Source: Nitrospiraceae bacterium UBA6905 (GTDB taxonomy: Bacteria > Nitrospirota > Thermodesulfovibrionia > Thermodesulfovibrionales > UBA6898). Taken from it: DNA of 8,988 nt. The notes under the pieces were generated by a model, which made no database searches, was not told the origin of the DNA, and worked only from the letters and a program-made list of their open reading frames with translations. The stretch spans positions 12,904 to 21,891 of the forward strand of contig DKBH01000006.1 in the NCBI GenBank assembly GCA_002451165.1, written 5' to 3'. The number at the start of each line of letters is the position of its first letter. Position 1 is the stretch's first letter. The position numbers and the translations under genes were made by a program. Below, piece after piece: positions 6,233 to 8,988 of the stretch.

Positions 6233-7177
6233 ATGGCAATAACGTTGAAAAGAAAGAATCCCGTGGACCTGATCTTTTCCTCGATCACCGGTCTGGCATC
6301 CCTCAGCGTTATTCTTTTCATCATCGGCATCATGTATGTCCTCGTGTCGGAGTCTTCCCTTGCCATTGAGAGGTTCGGCATCCTGAAGTTTCTCTCTTCC
6401 ACGGAATGGAACCCGGTGAAGGAGGACTTCGGCGCTCTCACCAATATCTACGGGACGGTTCTTACGACAGTACTTTCGCTCCTCTTCGCTATTCCCGTTG
6501 CCGTGGGCATCGCCATATTTGTTACGGAGATAGCCCCTAACTTCCTCAAGGGGCCGATCGGTGTTGCCATAGAGTTGCTCGCAGCCATTCCGAGCATCAT
6601 TTACGGCATGTGGGGGCTCTTCACGCTTTCGCCGATCATGAGCAACTATATAGAACCAGTTCTGAAGAAATTCACGGCGAATATACCGTTGATCAATATC
6701 CTGTTCCAGGGCACGCCCATGGGTATCGATATCTTGACGGCGAGTGTTATCCTGAGTATCATGATCATCCCGTTCACGGCCAGCATAGCGAGAGATTCTT
6801 TTAATCTTACGCCTGCTGTTGTCAAGGAATCTGCCTATGCTATCGGTGCTACACAGTGGGAGGTTGTAAAAAATGTCGTGCTGCCCTATTCGAAGCTTGG
6901 CGTCTTCGGAGGGTCTGTGCTTTCCCTGGGCAGGGCCCTTGGCGAGACAATGGCGGTTGCCTTTGTTCTCGGGAATAATCACCGGATCACTACGTCGCTC
7001 CTCGATGCAGCGGCGACCATAACGGTGACGCTGGCGAATGAATTTGCCGAGGCGGACAACGATGTATACCTGTCCTCGCTGTTTTATCTGGCACTGGTGC
7101 TCTTCGTGATGAGTTTCATCACCCTCGCCATAGCAAAGTTCTTTCTGTTGAGGGCTGAGCGGAAGTATTCGCGGTGA
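6233..7177 (+). CDS. pstC: PstC, phosphate ABC transporter permease
   Basis: This is one of the two inner-membrane permease subunits of the Pst importer, 314 aa. Six membrane helices can be placed at about residues 12-37, 70-97, 110-135, 163-183, 224-246 and 278-304. The cytoplasmic EAA loop, which docks on PstB, is seen as KESAYAIGATQWEVV (198-212), followed by LP (217-218). SLGRALGETMAV (231-242) is characteristic of PstC/PstA permeases. The ATG at 6233 was chosen because the upstream in-frame TTG at 6200 lies inside the T-run of the terminator. The ribosome binding site is weak (GGA at 6223-6225), which may further lower output relative to PstS. The stop overlaps the GTG start of pstA by 4 nt. 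Confidence 0.95.
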   Translation: MAITLKRKNPVDLIFSSITGLASLSVILFIIGIMYVLVSESSLAIERFGILKFLSSTEWNPVKEDFGALTNIYGTVLTTVLSLLFAIPVAVGIAIFVTEIAPNFLKGPIGVAIELLAAIPSIIYGMWGLFTLSPIMSNYIEPVLKKFTANIPLINILFQGTPMGIDILTASVILSIMIIPFTASIARDSFNLTPAVVKESAYAIGATQWEVVKNVVLPYSKLGVFGGSVLSLGRALGETMAVAFVLGNNHRITTSLLDAAATITVTLANEFAEADNDVYLSSLFYLALVLFVMSFITLAIAKFFLLRAERKYSR

Positions 7178-8013
7178 CGATCTTTCAGCGAAGAAAGATA
7201 GAGGGGACGATCGCCCTTACACTTAGCACGCTTGCAGCATTTCTAGGGCTTTTTTGGCTTATCTTCATCCTGGGGGACGTGCTGGTACATGGGGTGAAAT
7301 CATTGAACCTCAGCCTTTTCATCAATGACCCTGCACCGCCGGGAGTTGGGGGAGGTGGGCTGAGAAATGCCTTTGTCGGACAACTGCTCATAACGATCTG
7401 TGCTACTCTGATCGGTGTCCCGATTGGCGTACTCGGCGGCACCTTCCTCGCCGAATATGCACGCGGCAGGAAGATAGCGCGGATGGTCAGCATTCTTGCG
7501 GATATCATGGTGAGCGTACCGTCGATCGTCATCGGAACATTCATTTACGCTGTGCTCGTACTGCCGCTGGGACACTTCAACGGCTGGGCGGGATCGATCG
7601 CACTGTCCATCATCATGATTCCTGTCGTTCTCAGGACCACTGAAGACATGCTGACCCTGGTCCCCTGGACCCTGCGCGAGGCTGCCTTTGCGCTTGGAGC
7701 ACCCTATTACAAGGTCATCACCCAGGTTGTATATCGCGGAGCGGCGACTGGTATCCTTACGGGCATATTGCTTTCAATAGCACGAGTAGCCGGTGAGACT
7801 GCACCGTTGCTCTTCACCTCCTTCAATAACTCGTTCTTTTCGCTCGATATGAACCAGCCTATCGCATCGCTGACCGTAACAATTTTTCAGTATGCCATGG
7901 GCCCGTATGACAGCTGGCACGAACAAGCATGGGCAGCTGCTTTTGTGATAACGATCTTTATCCTTATCATTACGATATTCGGCAGGCTCATCATCAGGTG
8001 GAGGTACCGGTAG
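7174..8013 (+). CDS. pstA: PstA, phosphate ABC transporter permease
   Basis: This is the second permease subunit of the Pst complex, 279 aa, expected to pair with PstC. Hydrophobic segments are at about residues 13-36, 65-93, 105-130, 138-155, 190-215 and 250-275. The EAA loop reads LREAAFALGAPYYKVI (167-182), and SIARVAGETAPLLFTS (201-216) is a PstA signature. The short glycine-rich periplasmic stretch PPGVGGGGLRNA (55-66) is also common in PstA. Translation starts at GTG (7174) in a GTGA overlap with the pstC stop, with GGAAG (7161-7165) as ribosome binding site. The ribosome binding site of pstB lies within its last codons. Confidence 0.95.
   Translation: MTIFQRRKIEGTIALTLSTLAAFLGLFWLIFILGDVLVHGVKSLNLSLFINDPAPPGVGGGGLRNAFVGQLLITICATLIGVPIGVLGGTFLAEYARGRKIARMVSILADIMVSVPSIVIGTFIYAVLVLPLGHFNGWAGSIALSIIMIPVVLRTTEDMLTLVPWTLREAAFALGAPYYKVITQVVYRGAATGILTGILLSIARVAGETAPLLFTSFNNSFFSLDMNQPIASLTVTIFQYAMGPYDSWHEQAWAAAFVITIFILIITIFGRLIIRWRYR
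8000..8005 (+). promoter_or_regulatory. Ribosome binding site deciding the pstB GTG start
   Basis: GGAGGT lies 7 nt before the GTG at 8013, inside the end of pstA. It selects this start over the upstream in-frame ATG at 7929, which would add 28 residues unlike any PstB N-terminus, encoded wholly within pstA. Confidence 0.8.
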
Positions 8014-8777
8014 TGCTTGAGCAGATAGAACTGAGAGTAAAAGGACTGAATTTTTATTATTCAGGCGGGGTTCACGCGCTGAAACAGATCAATCTGCCGA
8101 TCTACCGCAATCACGTAACGGCCCTGATCGGACCGTCTGGCTGCGGAAAGACTACCCTCCTCAGATGCTTTAACCGGATGCATGATCTCTATCCAGGTAA
8201 TCGGTACGAGGGCGAGATATATTTTGTAAAGGACAACATTCTCAGCCCTCAAACGGACTTGATCAGCCTCAGGAGCAGAATCGGTATGGTCTTCCAGAAG
8301 CCGACACCGTTTCCCATGACCATCTTTGACAATATTGCCTACGGACTAAAGTTAAAGGGCATTAAGAAGAGATCTGATCTTTCTGAGCGGGTTGAAAAAG
8401 CTCTGGTTCATGCTGCTCTATGGGATGAAGTGAAGGACAAACTCAATGCGAGCGCCTATGACCTTTCCGGGGGGCAGCAGCAGAGGCTCGTGATTGCGCG
8501 GGCGCTTGCGGTCAACCCCGAGGTGCTGCTCTTTGATGAGCCGACATCCGCACTTGACCCCATATCAACGGCAAAGATTGAGGAACTTACGGCAACGCTG
8601 AAAAAAGAGATTACGATCATCATTGTAACGCATAACATGCAGCAGGCTGCGCGGATCTCGGACTGGACAGGATTTATGATGCTCGGAGAACTGATCGAAT
8701 TTGACGGCACGAACAAGATCTTCACGGCGCCGTCCGAGAAACTCACTGAAGACTATGTAACCGGGAGGTTTGGCTGA
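8013..8777 (+). CDS. pstB: PstB, phosphate ABC transporter ATPase
   Basis: This is the cytoplasmic ATPase that powers phosphate import through PstCA, 254 aa from the GTG start, the usual PstB length. Motifs appear in order: Walker A GPSGCGKTT (40-48), Q-loop VFQKPTPFPMTIFDNIAYG (93-111; Gln95), ABC signature LSGGQQQR (151-158), Walker B VLLFDEPTSALDP (171-183; catalytic Glu176) and H-loop His207 (VTHNMQQA). The sequence CFNRMHDLYPGNRYEGEI and the C-terminal MMLGELIEFD are typical of PstB specifically. The start touches the pstA stop (TAGTG, 1-nt overlap), and the stop touches the phoU start (TGATG), consistent with a single transcript. In PhoR systems, PstB with PhoU also takes part in signalling phosphate sufficiency. 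Confidence 0.97.
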   Translation: MLEQIELRVKGLNFYYSGGVHALKQINLPIYRNHVTALIGPSGCGKTTLLRCFNRMHDLYPGNRYEGEIYFVKDNILSPQTDLISLRSRIGMVFQKPTPFPMTIFDNIAYGLKLKGIKKRSDLSERVEKALVHAALWDEVKDKLNASAYDLSGGQQQRLVIARALAVNPEVLLFDEPTSALDPISTAKIEELTATLKKEITIIIVTHNMQQAARISDWTGFMMLGELIEFDGTNKIFTAPSEKLTEDYVTGRFG

Positions 8778-8988
8778 TGACTGTTTTTGATGATGAACTA
8801 CAGCAGCTCAAGGAGAAACTGCTTAGGATGGGATCGCTGGTCGAGGATGCGGTCAAGAATTCGATTATTTCTCTTGTTGAGAGAGATAATACACTTGCGC
8901 AGTTGGTTATCGACAACGACCGACTTGTAAACACCCTCGATGTTGAGATAGACGAGGAGTCCATCCGCCTCATCGCCCGCAGGCAGCC
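8777..8988 (+). CDS. phoU: PhoU, phosphate signalling regulator (3' truncated)
   Basis: The frame is open from ATG 8777 to the window end, giving 70 codons plus 2 bases. The protein begins MTVFDDELQQLKEKLLRMGS and ends in LDVEIDEESIRLIARRQ. That last stretch matches the first metal-binding helix motif of PhoU (an acidic E/D-x-x-x-D pattern followed by IRLIARRQP in the family). GGGAGG (8763-8768) lies 8 nt upstream, and the start shares one base with the pstB stop. PhoU is a three-helix-bundle-repeat cytoplasmic protein that represses the Pho response when phosphate is ample by coupling PstB to PhoR. About two thirds of the usual 215-240 residues lie beyond the window. Confidence 0.9.
   Translation, partial: MTVFDDELQQLKEKLLRMGSLVEDAVKNSIISLVERDNTLAQLVIDNDRLVNTLDVEIDEESIRLIARRQ

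Noticed and set aside
6089..6982. 297-codon minus-strand open frame opposite pstC
   Set aside because: It is antisense to a clear PstC gene with intact motifs, its translation is dominated by charged residues (Arg, Asp, Glu, Asn) as expected from the reverse of hydrophobic codons, and it spans the end of pstS and the terminator.
7929..8012. ATG start that would extend PstB by 28 residues
   Set aside because: The extension is encoded wholly within pstA in another frame, and its residues are unlike PstB. The GTG at 8013 has GGAGGT at ideal spacing.

Overview
This window is a phosphate-acquisition and phosphate-signalling locus from a diderm bacterium. PstS has a plain signal peptidase I leader with no lipobox cysteine, as expected where there is a periplasm. 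The PhoR has a large extracytoplasmic sensor region, and low-affinity uptake uses the short Pit plus DUF47 pair. This pattern fits Nitrospirota- or Desulfobacterota-like lineages, but that placement is an impression from protein style, not a computed result. Base composition looks moderate and even across the coding regions, with nothing that marks a mobile island.

Layout. Positions 1-591 hold the 3' part of a PhoB-type response regulator (start outside the window), overlapping by 4 nt the complete PhoR-type histidine kinase (588-2321). A 74-nt gap contains a near-consensus sigma-70 promoter (TTGACA, 17 nt, TATATT) that drives a DUF47/PhoU-like gene (2396-3013), which overlaps the Pit-family phosphate permease gene (3006-3986) by 8 nt. 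A two-CBS-domain protein (4085-4570) lies on the minus strand, convergent with pit and divergent from pst. About 577 nt of non-coding DNA separates the CBS gene from pstS. It holds a promoter for the CBS gene at one end, a Pho-box-like promoter for pstS at the other, and several inverted and direct repeats between them. pstS (5148-6161) ends in a strong intrinsic terminator, followed by pstC (6233-7177), pstA (7174-8013), pstB (8013-8777) and the first 70 codons of phoU (8777 to the window end), the last four in overlapping start/stop contact.

How the parts work together. PstSCAB is the high-affinity ABC importer used when phosphate is scarce. PhoU links the importer's state to PhoR, which controls phosphorylation of PhoB, and PhoB should bind the direct repeats just upstream of pstS. 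Pit/DUF47 is a second, low-affinity, ion-coupled route that appears to have its own constitutive-type promoter. The terminator after pstS would let the binding protein be made in excess over the membrane complex.

I see no mobile element, CRISPR array, tRNA or rRNA, and no convincing undescribed system. The items most worth a second look are the pstS/pstC terminator, the Pho-box arrangement, the CBS protein between the two uptake systems, and the structured non-coding stretch at about 4636-5088.
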